Shown here in pieces: positions 40,364 through 50,589 of a stretch of DNA of 64,000 nucleotides (position 1 is its first letter; each line of letters starts with the position of its first letter). The position numbers were made by a program, and so were the translations under genes. Under the pieces are notes generated by a model. The model saw only the letters and a program-made list of their open reading frames with translations, searched no databases and had not been told where the DNA came from. This DNA is from Panopea generosa (Eukaryota > Mollusca > Bivalvia > Adapedonta > Hiatellidae), in contig CM055901.1 of assembly GCA_029582155.1 (NCBI GenBank), positions 6,118,874 to 6,182,873 on the forward strand. Reading direction: 5' to 3'.

Positions 40364-41209
40364 TTATTAACGGTCAGAGAACTCCGTCACAACGTCGTGT
40401 GATTCGCGTCGACAGTTTGTCACAGATTCACGTCGATATGATGCAAGAAAACACGGCATACTTTGATGTATAAAGTCAAGTATTTACTGGATACAGCTAA
40501 AAGTTTTAAATTTTTACACGATTGAGTTTCACCTAATATTAATTAGTATTTTCAATGTTCCAATCAATCATGTGTGAATTAGTAAATGTTTAAAACGCAA
40601 GAATTAATAAATCCTAGCTAAATATGTATGCAAAACGAAAGTAGAGATGAAATTGTCTATAAAAACATTATTCAGTGCAGAATATCATTTATAACTGTTG
40701 TTTAAGTAATTTTGTTTAAAAAAGAGTTATAACTAATTGACTTTTTACTTATATTATACCATGTGAGAAGTTCCGTTTGAAAAAAGCTTCATGTGTCACA
40801 GGTTTGTGTCGATGTTGATTTAAATGTCACGGATTCTTCTCTACAGGGTCACAGATTCCAGTCAACACTATTGACAGGACTAGGCATACAGTTTGCCGAA
40901 GATTCCTCGCTGTATTGTGATCTGGAAGAAGGCCTATTATTGATTAGAAGTCCTTTCTCAGCCACCAGTGAAACTGCTCATATTTTTGAAAATTAAACAT
41001 TTCATTTTACATTGAATGTCATGACTGTCTGTAGATGTTGACGTCTGTCCTTTGCCGATGACTTCATTCCAGAAACGAGAAAGTAGGTAAAATAAGCCGG
41101 TTAGAGGTTACATGGAATTTTCTACAAGTCAAATAATGTCAAAATAAAAAAATACAAACTATTAAATTTGGCGATTTACCATTTGCAGGTATGTATTCAA
41201 TATTTTTAC

Positions 41210-41530
41210 GGCGTCTCGACGTAACGTAACGCAAAACCAATGCATTTGGCAAATTCTTTGATCCCCGTAGCAACGCCTGAGCCAAATCACAGATACTATC
41301 ATTTTGGTGGTTTTATGATCCAGATATTCTCAATTTTTGCAAGGATCAAGGGAAACTTTCGGCCATGTGAAAACATTGACCTGGGGTAAGTATTGCCTGG
41401 TGAACCCGGGCTGCCATTTAGATCCAGTTCAGATGTCGTCGAACACATAAAAGCATGACAGCGAGGTGACGTCTGGTCATTATGTATGAATGAATATGTA
41501 TATGTGTGTTTGTGTGTGTATCACCTGGTC

Positions 41531-41563
<33 letters not shown>

Positions 41564-42700
41564 ACGTGACATGATTTAAATATATTTGTTAACATGTGTA
41601 TTGATATGACGATGTACTATGTATAAGTCAAATAAAAATGATGTTCTGTTCTGTCATTATTTGACCAGTACTAGTGTATTGGCGCCGCGTTACTCTGATA
41701 AGTAAGGAATTACGACGCAAACGGTAACGAATAGTCTGTACTTAGACGCCATGCTGCCCAGCAGTGGAGGTAGCTGGAAACAAACGCTGACGTAACGTGA
41801 TGTAACGTTCGGTTCCGGTCTTCCTCTCCATGTTTGCCGTTTACCAGATCGCTGCAGACTGTAAACAGTTCAGATATATCGGAAACGTACATCACGTCAC
41901 TCGATCTATTTGCGATAGCACCAGAACTGGTATTTATTGCGTCCGTTTTCAGAAATCCGTAGCATGTTGAAAACTGAAAAACTAAAAAAAATCAAATCGG
42001 CCTCTATTGCATGAATCGTATGACGTGGTCTGAAAAAACCTGTCGACCGCATGTGCACGTGGAAAAAGTGGAAATGAATGTTCTGGGCACTAAGTGCTAT
42101 GTACACGGTTCATATGAGGTAAACCCACATGATCTTATTCTCAACATCGCCAAGGTAAAAAATACATGTACATTGGACATGAAACACAAACAGAGCTACA
42201 TCAGTTATAAAAGAGGGACGTTTATTTTTTTGCTGAGTACGGCCTATATATAAAATATCATTACATCTTTTTTCCCTTCAAAGATCATATAAACATGAAA
42301 AACGTACAAAACACATAAAAACAAGATTTATTTTTTGTGAGAGTGGGTCCAATGTACGATATATTGACATGTGTAAATAAGCACATCCCCCAGAACCCCA
42401 AATATGCATGCGAGTATTCGCGTTCCCTAACTTGTCTTTCATGTTTTCCCCTGCAGATTATTGTAGTTTTTGTGTACATTTTGTTTTATTATTTCATAAA
42501 AAAAAACGAATATAACGTTACAAAATGTGTTGTTTTATTAATCCTGAAAAGTTTGAAAAAGTTACAAGTTCAAATCTTAATTAAATTTCTTATTTGTTAG
42601 ATAAAAGAAGACGAATAATGGAGAAAAGCGGAAGAGTTTAATCGTAGTCTCAAACTTAGGCAGTTAATTGAGAACAAGGCATGCATCAATTGATGGGCTG
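41210..42700. other. Interior of the TIR element without recognised gene
   Basis: It contains several short open frames on both strands, none with a motif I recognise. A patch at about 41,690-41,830 is GC-richer and holds gacgtaacgtgatgtaacgt, a near-inverted short repeat. Nothing here resembles a transposase catalytic region. Confidence 0.4.
41533..41561 (+). repeat. (TG)n microsatellite
   Basis: Uninterrupted tg dinucleotide run inside the 3.4-kb TIR element, preceded by a shorter imperfect tgtgtgt tract at about 41,500. Confidence 0.95.
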
Positions 42701-43313
42701 GATAAATACATCACCCAAAACATAAATACGGAAATACGTATAAAAAGTGGCAATTTTTCCCTAAAATGATTCGTTATATGTAGAGTTTTAAACTACCAGC
42801 GGAAGTCTCACGAAACATGACTATTGCTTTTGGGTTGTAAGTACCGAGGTATTGTTTTGCTTCCGTGTGTCGGTTCTTACTTTCACTGACTTAATCCGTT
42901 ACATTACGACAATGCTCTTAACTTATATGCCGGACAGCCTCCATGCGAGACACGAAATGTAAATGGCAGTATTTGCGTATGGTTGCCCTATTCTACGATG
43001 TTAAAACTATCGACACTGAATCCGTGACATTAAAATAAGGATCGATACGCCTCTGTTACCCTGTCGTCACAAGCCTGTGACATTTAAAAAAAATTAAACT
43101 TGAAGAAATATTCATAATCAGATGTTCAATTTGATCGCATTTTACTTATATTGTACTACATTCCCCCGATTGTCAAATATATACTTCATACGTTTGATTA
43201 TATTAACATATCAGCGATTATGTCCCCGCTATCGACTAGCAACTGTGACAAAATTTACGAAACAATAATACTGTCGACGTGAATCTGTGACAAACTGTCG
43301 ACGCGAATCACTC

Positions 43314-43741
43314 TTATGTTGTGGCCCGTGTGGTTCCGGCTAAGAATTGAATCACTATCGATCTCTGCAGAGGGTCCTCCGAATGGGTGTCATGTTCATT
43401 TTATCATTTTTTGTCATGTTCACTATTGTGGTTTAATTATCAACCCATGTGGGGTTCCAGGGAGCCATGAGTGATGGCAAGAATAAAATCACTGTGGCTC
43501 ATGCATGTCGTAAGAAGTGACAAATTGAGTAATACGATAGAATTTGCTGAAACTCTGCAGTTCTGCAGGTATCAAGGTTCTAGGTTCATTCTGCATATTC
43601 ATTTGTTGATGTATTTTTTTTAATCTGTATGTAAATTTGTTGTTTTGTACATGTAGAGTGAACCTGGAATCTTCCTTCCTGTTGGCGTCGAATAACCTAT
43701 CATGTGTTGGTACGCCGTAAAACCCTATTCATTCATTACTC
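43314..43741 (+). mobile_element. SINE-like repeat inserted in the right TIR (uninterrupted copy)
   Basis: This ~420-bp unit separates the two halves of the right TIR. It ends with acgccgtaaaaccctattca and an ATTC-rich tail. Putative duplicated target sites are atcactc on the left (43,307-43,313) and attactc on the right (43,735-43,741). Its inner part is the uninterrupted counterpart of the minus-strand copy at 38,590-39,745. The 5' part includes gcccgtgtggttccggctaa and gtggggttccagggagcc. I do not see a convincing A box, so calling it a SINE is tentative. Confidence 0.65.
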
Positions 43742-43776
43742 TACGTTGTGACAGAGTTCCCTGACCGTGTTATTGA

Positions 43777-44327
43777 AGTTCTTACAATGAACAAATATTT
43801 CCAATAATAAGTAAATGGAAGTAATATGAATGGCTTTTGGTTACTAATAAAGAGTAAATATTAAATAATGTCCCCCATCTCAGTCCATGAAAACTCTTCC
43901 GTGGCATTGGGCCCATCCCATCCCATGACCTTGAGCCCATTCCATGCTTTCTGCGCTGCCCTCGCTCAGATACAGCCTGTCACTTATTATTATGCAAACA
44001 CCGAACAGTCGATTTTACATAAAAATAAATCCCTTTATGACGTCGCAGCGAACAATATGTAGTTGGGTGCAATTTATGGGCGGAGCTTGTGTCCAAAATA
44101 AACATGGCACTTGTCAAGCCGTGTCAAATACTTTGAAGACTGAAACGGACTATATATGTAGCATTTCGACGCATGGTAAAATCTCGAAAGCAAATACACG
44201 TAACAAATAGGCTGAGGGTGTAAACCAGAAGTATCGTGTACCGGATATAGTGTCGGTTCGCCAGGAGCCGATGCCACATTCAACGTTTTGAACAATGTCA
44301 GTGCTTTTATTGAATGTGGCATTTAAA
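43777..44327. other. Intergenic stretch, nothing recognised
   Basis: Short overlapping open frames occur on both strands, with no recognised domain. It lies between the TIR element and the split LINE. Confidence 0.4.
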
Positions 44328-44416
44328 CAGACTACACAATTACTGATGCATTACACTGGATGCCGCACATCCAAAATATAATCAATAAGGCAACAAAAAC
44401 GATTGGCTTTCTACCC
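44328..44416 (+). pseudogene. LINE reverse transcriptase fragment, left half of split copy
   Basis: The translation reads YTITDALHWMPHIQNIINKA followed by TKTIGFLPG. This matches the late reverse-transcriptase region of Jockey/CR1-like LINEs, where an LSW..HI..I..KA...LGFL..N block is usual. The homology stops at 44,416, where a TIR element begins, and resumes at 47,491. Upstream of about 44,328 no LINE homology was seen, so the copy is 5'-truncated. Confidence 0.78.
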
Positions 44417-44579
44417 GGTGTAACGTTGTAAACTGATCCCCATAGAATTATGACCGGGGGTCATAAAATAATGACCACATTATGACCGGGGGTCATAATA
44501 TTATAACTCCCCCACACGTAGAAAAATGACCCTCACATAGAATTATAACGACCCCTAACCCATCTAAGGTACACTTACA

Positions 44580-44752
44580 ACATAATTATCCCCCGCCGAT
44601 AGGTATCGGAGGAGAACATGGTAATGGCACCCGTCCGTGCGTGCGTCCATGCATTATTTTTGTGACCGCAACTCCTCCTCATTCATTATTGGACAGAATT
44701 GATTCAAACTTTCAGGGATTACTACTACCGATGCCTAGTTGTGCAGGAAGGG

Positions 44753-44808
<56 letters not shown>

Positions 44809-44940
44809 CTTAGTTGTGGAGGAAGAAACAAATCTTGGATTTGCTCAAACCGTTCTGGAGTTATGACCCTTTTTTCAAATGGCATCGGCGGGAGATATGG
44901 CTGTCATTCGACTGCAGCCCTTGTTTTTTTTTTCTAAGAA
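44580..44940 (+). mobile_element. Hairpin-headed molluscan-type repeat element (nested)
   Basis: It begins with cccccgccgataggtatcgg (stem ccgat 44,596-44,600, atcgg 44,605-44,609). It continues through atggcacccgtccgtgcgtg to a body containing attcaaactttcagggatta, tgcctagttgtgcagga and aaaccgttctggagttatga. This resembles the repeat at about 56,340 (cttgcagggattgataagta, cctggttgtgca). It is noncoding. Confidence 0.55.
44756..44805 (+). repeat. (AT)n microsatellite
   Basis: About 25 uninterrupted AT/TA dinucleotides. The apparent YIYIYI peptide translated through it is an artefact of the repeat. Confidence 0.97.
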
Positions 44941-45119
44941 GTGGTCCTGGCTTCCCTGGTTTCTTTAAAAACACATTACAACTTTACATATAAGTCGTGA
45001 CGGGTATCGTAACAGAAACTTAGTTAACATATTGTGCAATGGCTTTGACTGTTATAAAGGGGTATAATTATTGCTCAAGACGTGTTACTTAAAAGTTCTT
45101 GAAAAGTGACAAAAGTCAC

Positions 45120-45480
45120 CCAAACCTCCAGGGGAATGACTATATTTCAATATTATACTGAAATTCGAACAACATCTCATTGTCATGGGCGTCACAGGTC
45201 ATAAAACATGGGACTTCCCCACAACCGATTTGCATATTTTATGCCTTATATTGATATAATAATGTCTCGTCAACAATATACTGAAATTTGAATAATTTCT
45301 AACGACGAGGAGCGTCACAGGTAATAAAACCACTGGGCTACCCCACACCCGATTCGCCTATTTTTGGAGGTATATATGAGTGACATATAGGTGACATAAT
45401 AAAGGTTAAGGGTATTTAACATCACTTTCAGGGGTTGCATAAAACGATGTGCTTTTCCACGTATAAATTGCCTTTTTACA
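45120..45480. repeat. Degenerate ~125-bp repeat, 2-3 copies
   Basis: Paired blocks: atactgaaattcgaaca and atactgaaatttgaata; ggcgtcacaggtcataaaac and gcgtcacaggtaataaaacc; ttccccacaaccgatttgc and taccccacacccgattcgc. Copies start near 45,160 and 45,280. A more diverged third (gggttgcataaaacgatgtg, ttttccacgtataaattgcc) lies near 45,430. Confidence 0.65.
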
Positions 45481-46020
45481 ATCTTGCACTCCAGAAAATG
45501 AACTATTTTATCGTCAATAGCATTTTTTCGTAATGAGCCCGCGAGCCCATGCTATTACGAAATGAGTGCAACATGCAGGATGCAATAACAAAATGATGTT
45601 TCCTCTAAAATTTCGGACAAAATCACCATTACTATAAGTTCCAGAATGCTTACACTACATTGTACAGAAGATAAATTAATAATTATATACATGTATGCGT
45701 AACATAATTATACGTTATACCTTGCATATAATGCGATGTCACAAAGTTACGAGGCTGTTAAAGGTACTATCTCACCGAATCTTGGAAAAATAAAACTTAA
45801 GCCTCTTCAAATACTCGAAGCATGAAACTTTTATAGGTAACAAAAAGATTTAGATCTAAAACATGTTCTAAACAAAAAGTCATGCACCTTTAAAGCAGGA
45901 GTTTCGTGAAATATGTTCTAAGTATGCTCTACCGTGTACCTTGAAAGTGGCAGGGATTCCAAGTTGCAAAAGGATTCCTTTATGTATTCCCCTTCCATTA
46001 GGTCATCTGTTTCTATTGGC
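45481..46020. other. Interior of the 3.07-kb element, nothing recognised
   Basis: AT-rich noncoding DNA with scattered short frames. No transposase motif or RNA gene was recognised. Confidence 0.4.
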
Positions 46021-46025
46021 AAAGG

Positions 46026-46110
46026 TTTGATACGGCGAAACAATATCCGTTTGGTGATACCTATCCGCTTTAATAAGCAAGCGCGCTACCATTGCTCCAC
46101 CGAGGCTCAC
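46026..46110 (-). repeat. tRNA-like sequence (decayed tRNA or SINE head)
   Basis: The reverse complement reads gcctcggtggagcaatggta then gcgcgcttgctta. This resembles the 5' half and A box of a tRNA, with a possible anticodon stem cgctt/aagcg. The T-arm and B box are poor and the acceptor 3' strand does not pair, so this is not an intact tRNA gene. Confidence 0.4.
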
Positions 46111-46919
46111 AAAAGTGGTAAGTATTTATAAGAGGATGCGTAATTCGGCCTCAGCCGGGATACCTGGTTTTTAAGATGCGCTGTTATGCCACCGCAATTC
46201 GAAGAATAAAGTGAATTAAGGTGGCTTGCCAGTCTTCTTTGACGTCGGTCGACGTAATAATGGTCGAAAAGTAAAGATATCGTATTGCCCTGATATTTGG
46301 TATTCATATACAAGGACACCTCTCCTTCTTTTTGTACGATTCAGATCTTTTGTATTCCTTTTTGTTTAGCAAAGGGCTGTTTCGTACAATTAATTAATGA
46401 AAAATTGAAGTATCTGGAGTAAAAATAGCTTGCTTTTTTTCGCTGGATTAATTTCAAAAACAACATTCGGATGCGCTTGACAAGGGAAACAGAATGATAT
46501 AAGTCAGTGTTGTCAATCGGAAATTTCATAAAATGTCACTATGATGGGCGTTAAATGTTTTAAAAAATGCGCGATTCTTTTGATCTTAGAGAAGCACCAT
46601 ACGAGCTTCGGTGAACGATTTGGTCGACGGAAAACGATTCAATTTACTAACGACTTACGCAATCTTGTTGCTAAGAAAATTCTTTACAAGTTTATAAAAT
46701 AAAAAAGGGTCTTTCCGTGAAATATTTTACAAAATGCGGTAGAAGTAAATATTTGCATCGCATGCATCATTGAAGTAGCCTAAACGTCATTCGGCGTAAC
46801 ACAAGTTTCAACGTTTCAAAATCTTATATGAAGTTCCTGTTTGTGAAAAAATTCACGGTAAGACCCCTATTTTTTATTTCATAAATTTGTTCATATTCAT
46901 ATTATTCATATTCAGTTTA

Positions 46920-47110
46920 ACGCCCTCTTTTAGATAGCCAGAATTGGCTGGTTTTCATGCGGCGAGGATGCCTGGGTTTCAATCCAGTAACGCTGGGTTG
47001 CTTACCAGAACTCCTCTAGTTGAGTGGGAAACATGTGTTTCACAATTTCCAGCTTCCTCCAGCCTAAATATCCGTCTCTCTATTTCTATAGTGACCTTAA
47101 AACGACTTAG
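46920..47110 (+). repeat. Possible SINE remnant with B-box-like motif
   Basis: The string gcctgggtttcaatccagta contains ggtttcaatcc, close to a tRNA B box, and is followed by gcttaccagaactcctctag and gtgggaaacatgtg. No clear A box or tail was found, so the call is weak. Confidence 0.35.
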
Positions 47111-47247
47111 GTATATCTTCTATTATTGTAATACTTCTCGTTAAGTACAATAATGATAATTCAAATGAAAACCCTTCTAAATTTCATTTTTCAATAGATG
47201 TACGTTTATTTCTTAGCGGGGCCTCTAAGTTATACTGCTGTTTTGTC

Positions 47248-47300
47248 AGCTGTAGACGCAGCAGCAGCAGAAACAACAACAACAACAACAACAATAACAA
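47248..47300 (+). repeat. (CAG)/(AAC) trinucleotide tract
   Basis: A gcagcagcag run passes into aacaacaacaacaacaaca, a short compound microsatellite in noncoding DNA. Confidence 0.9.
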
Positions 47301-47392
47301 ATATAAGCAAAAAAAACACGACAGTGACTTGAATTGATATAGAGTATGTTAGTAATAGGTTAGGTGGGGGTCAATATTTTATAGATAAAATC

Positions 47393-47412
47393 GGGGGGGG
47401 GGGGGGGGGGGG
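47393..47412 (+). repeat. Poly-G run in sub-terminal repeats
   Basis: A run of about 20 guanines within the right sub-terminal region of the TIR element, where shorter ggggg blocks alternate with atttta. Four or more G-tracts close together could form a G-quadruplex. Run length is also where sequencing is least reliable. Confidence 0.85.
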
Positions 47413-47490
47413 CATTATTTTATAAGGGGTGTCAGTATTTTATAGAAAAGGGGTCATTATTCTATGGGGGTCAGTTTACAACGTTACACC

Positions 47491-47795
47491 AGAATCTGTC
47501 ACTCGCCCCAAGAGAAACAAAGATTAACGCGTCCACAACTAGAGTATGCCTCTCTAATTTGGAATCCCCACACTCAGGTAAACAAACATAAAATTGAAAT
47601 AGTGCACAGAACAGCAGGATATGTGGGAGATGGCACACTACTCTATTGTGGAAACTTTGGGGATATGCTTGGCGATTTACGATTGTCAACGCCAGAGACC
47701 CAAGCGTGGCACTAGTTTACAAAATGCACAACGGGCTGGTTGACATTGACATTGACAGACCTAATACCCACTATCAAGGCGACAAAATACTCTAA
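47491..47795 (+). pseudogene. LINE reverse transcriptase fragment, right half of split copy
   Basis: The translation resumes with RICHSPQEKQRLTRPQLEYA, then SLIWNPHTQVNKHKIEIVHR and TAGYV. This corresponds to the LVRPQLEYA..VWDPHTQ.NI..IE.VQRRAA region of Jockey/CR1-like LINE ORF2 and directly continues the block that ends at 44,416. A frameshift follows, and another frame gives RDPSVALVYKMHNGLVDIDI then DRPNTHYQGDKIL. The stops and frameshift show that the copy is inactive. Confidence 0.82.
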
Positions 47796-47849
47796 ATGAT
47801 CATTTTACCTACAACATTAAGCGGTTGCCTCAACTGACCTTTTAAAAGT

Positions 47850-47853
47850 CCCC

Positions 47854-47884
<31 letters not shown>

Positions 47885-47896
47885 ACACACACACAC
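47850..47896 (+). repeat. Poly-C run joined to (CA)n
   Basis: About 20 cytosines pass directly into about 13 ac dinucleotides. The minus-strand VCVCVCVCVGGGG peptide is only a reading of this tract. Confidence 0.95.
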
Positions 47897-48700
47897 CCAA
47901 AGCCAGATCTCATATTGAGCGAAAAAAGCAAAACATATTAGTATTAACTTTATAAAACTCATTAAAAACGTTTGAATATTACGAAAGATACTTAAAATGT
48001 AAACAAATACCTGACTTTTAAATCCTGTAAACACAACCGCATTCAAGTCCACGCTCGACGCACTAACTGAAACAATGCTTTCCTGACAGCTTTCCCGCGC
48101 ATGTGACGTAGATTCTTCGTCGGCTAGCATCAAAGCGTGAAATATACATGATGTCAATCAAGACCGCAGGCATGATTTACGTCATTAGGTAGCGACGCCA
48201 ATACAAGGAGTTGTATATAATTCCTTGGCCGATACCATGCCTATATATACTCAATGACTCCGTTTTGCTAAAATAATTTATCGAAAAGGGATTCACTAAC
48301 TTGACTTACACGCCTAGCTTTACTGAAATATAATTTTATGTCCAGCTGAATAAATCAGGATTTTTCAAAATTTAAAAATGGCTAAAAACAATTGTTTTCA
48401 ATATAGCATGCCTATAATATACTCACTGACCCCGTATTGCCAAAAAGAATATATATTTAAACACGCCAAAATAATATATTGAAAAGGGCTTTCGTAACTT
48501 GGGCTTCGTATCTAGGTTAGACTAAAACAGATTTCCGCTCATTATTGCAACATATTTTGTGACGTATTAAATGAACCACGTGATTTCAGTTTGATTTGAA
48601 TTTGATCTGTTATGCAGGTTTACGCGTATTTAAAATAGTTTCATCTTAGAAAGAGTCCGATTGACGATGCGAAGGTCTTCAAGCAGTATTTAAATGTTGT
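47897..48700. other. Intergenic AT-rich DNA, nothing recognised
   Basis: Two partial similarities to each other occur: ctatatatactcaatgactccgttttgctaaaa at about 48,240 and tataatatactcactgaccccgtattgccaaaa at about 48,412, each followed by ttgaaaaggg-like text and a cgtatctaggtt/cgcctagctt block. This suggests an old ~180-bp tandem duplication. No gene was recognised. Confidence 0.5.
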
Positions 48701-48737
48701 CTATTTTAAGAATGAGGACTTCGTTTTTAAGTTTTCC

Positions 48738-49470
48738 AATCACCATCGTGTCATCGTGTCATCGTGATCGTGCTATCGTGTCATCACCATCGTGTCATCG
48801 TACCATCACCATCGTGCTATCGTACTATCGTGTCATCACCATCGTGTCATCAACATCGTGTCATCGTGCCATCACTATAGTGTCATCGTGTCATCGCGTC
48901 ATCGTCATCGTGCCATCACCATCGTGTCATCGTACCATCACCATCGTGCTATCGTACTATCGTGCCATCACCATCGTGCCATCGTGGCATCGCCTTCCTG
49001 TAAAACATGCGGACAAAAATAATAATGGAAGACATCATTACGGTGTTCCGTTAGGGCCATCGTGCTATCGCTTTGTCAACAAGCATACGCTATGCCACGA
49101 TAGCACGATGACACGATGGTGATGACACGATAGTACGATAGCACGATGGTGATGGTACGATGACACGATGGTGATGACACGATAGCACGATCACGATGAC
49201 ACGATGACACGATGGTGATGACGCGATGCCACGACAGCACGATGACGATGACGCGATATTACATCGCGTCATCGTGCCATCGTGTCATCACCATTGTGTC
49301 ATCGTACCATCACCATCGTGTCATCATTTCATCGCGTCATCGTCATATTGCCATCGTGCCATCACCATCGTGTCATCGTACCATCACCATCGTGCTATCG
49401 TACTATCGTGCCATCACCATCGTGTCATCGTGTTATCGTGGCATCGCCTTCCTGTAAGACATGCGCAAAA
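48738..49470. repeat. ATCGTG/ATCACC minisatellite with long inverted repeat
   Basis: Built from 6-, 8- and 9-nt words (atcgtgtc, atcgtgcc, atcgtacc, atcacc). Segment 48,740-48,851 is the exact reverse complement of 49,107-49,218 (112 bp by my reading). Segment 48,892-49,013 recurs in direct orientation at about 49,331-49,466, including the non-repetitive exit tggcatcgccttcctgtaa and the following atgcg and ataatgga. The Ser/His/Arg-rich open frames in all frames are by-products. Confidence 0.93.
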
Positions 49471-49499
49471 AAGTAAATAATGGAATACATCATGGATTC

Positions 49500-50015
49500 A
49501 AGTATTCGTGGTTAATATGTGTTCGTTTAAACATACCTGGAGATACAAAATGCTGCTGAGCACTAAAAAGGGAATTTATATCAGATAAACAATCATGTGT
49601 TTTTCTTTTTATATTATAATAACTGAAAGTGAGCTATTTACGCGTGCAAACTCAGTTATTTATTTGAATTATTTTGGGTTATACCAACAGCAGAGAATTT
49701 GTTTTGTAAACAAACTCTGGCCAATTTAACGGATATATTAGGTCTCTGTCTCTGTCTCTGTCTCTGTCTTGGTACCCCATCATGGGTATAACATTCATTG
49801 CTTAACAGTGTTTCTTTATATAAAATAGTTTAATTTACTGCTAAGTATTGTTTTTGTAATAAAAAGCAGTAAAACAACATTTTTTTATAAAACTTTTTTT
49901 TTTTTTAAATATTTGACCTTTTTGAATAGTTTATTTTCATAATGACTTGTGATCATGCTAATTTAAATAATCATTAGACCAATACACTTCAGATATATAT
50001 AAGTATTTCTACTTT
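49500..50015. other. AT-rich spacer with a TCTCTG run
   Basis: A short (TCTCTG)n tract lies at 49,743-49,768. The rest is AT-rich and without recognised features. Confidence 0.5.
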
Positions 50016-50017
50016 CT

Positions 50018-50190
50018 TGCTCGACACTTGACTTTGTTACTCGACAATCGACTTTTTTACTCGTCTTTCAATATTTTCTTATATGACTCTCGACTTCCTT
50101 ACTCGACATTTGATTTTCTTACTCGACATTCGATCTCCTAACTCGACTGTCCTTACTCGATACTCGGTTTGCTTACTCGACAGTTAGAAA
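50018..50190 (+). repeat. ACTCGACA minisatellite, about 8 degenerate copies
   Basis: The motif ttactcgaca(t/a)tcgact(t) recurs about every 21 bp, with one shorter spacing: tgctcgacacttgac, ttactcgacaatcgac, ttactcgtctttc, atgactctcgac, ttactcgacatttga, ttactcgacattcga, ctaactcgactg, ttactcgatactcgg, ttactcgacag. Confidence 0.85.
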
Positions 50191-50589
50191 GCATCTATCC
50201 AATTTACAAAGAATAGTATAAACAAACTTTATCATTATAGTTTCAATGATCTTTTTAGTACAATTTAATGGAACGACATTATTCCAATGTCCACTATTTT
50301 ATCAATAAATTGGGTCCTCCTTGATCGAGTGATCTAAGGCACTGCCGTCCAATGACCACAATGATTGTAAAAGAACGGTGTTTCTACTCAGATTTATTCT
50401 GATGCATTCCTCCAACAGTACCACTGGATATACCATTGATGATTATGCTATGTGTTGAAAATGACATTAGACCCCAAAATGATATCCACATATTATCAAA
50501 CTTAACTCATATGTGTAGTAAATAAAAAGTAAATCTTTGCTTCATGTAAAATAATATTTTAATTTCATGTAGTGAGCACTGAAGTGGAT

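Larger units (their letters stand above)
40371..43767. mobile_element. 3.4-kb TIR DNA element, no transposase recognised
   Basis: The left end cggtcagagaactccgtcac and the following aacgtcgtgtgattcgcg, tcgacagtttgtcacag and attcacgtcga recur in inverted orientation on the right. There they are split into 43,742-43,767 (ctacgttgtgacagag, ccctgaccg) and 43,274-43,313 (gtcgacgtgaatctgtgaca, cgacgcgaatcac). Flanks ttattaa (40,364-40,370) and ttattga (43,770-43,776) may be a target-site duplication with one change. Inner inverted matches around tgtcacaggtttgtg, atgtcacggattc (40,790-40,840) and 43,015-43,085 suggest long sub-terminal repeats. Internal open frames are short and unrecognised, so it is probably non-autonomous. 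Confidence 0.75.
44417..47490. mobile_element. 3.07-kb TIR element inserted into a LINE
   Basis: The left end ggtgtaacgttgtaaactga, continuing tccccatagaattatgacc, is matched in inverted orientation at 47,455-47,490 (tattctatgggggtcagttt, acaacgttacacc). Sub-terminal DNA on both sides is filled with short repeats of the type gggggtcata and tgacccc with ataaaat, in both orientations. Flanking DNA on the two sides encodes adjoining parts of one LINE reverse transcriptase, which defines the insertion boundaries. No transposase was found inside. A clear target-site duplication was not seen. The interior holds further nested repeats. Confidence 0.78.

Noticed and set aside
44641-44937. 98-codon frame containing YIYIYI
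   Set aside because: Created by an (AT)n microsatellite inside a noncoding repeat element.
46026-46110. Functional tRNA gene
   Set aside because: Only the 5' half and A box are convincing. The acceptor stem does not pair and the B box is degenerate.
48694-49122. 142-codon Ser/His/Arg-rich frame and several overlapping ones
   Set aside because: Simple-repeat translation of ATCGTG/ATCACC words, open in several frames on both strands.
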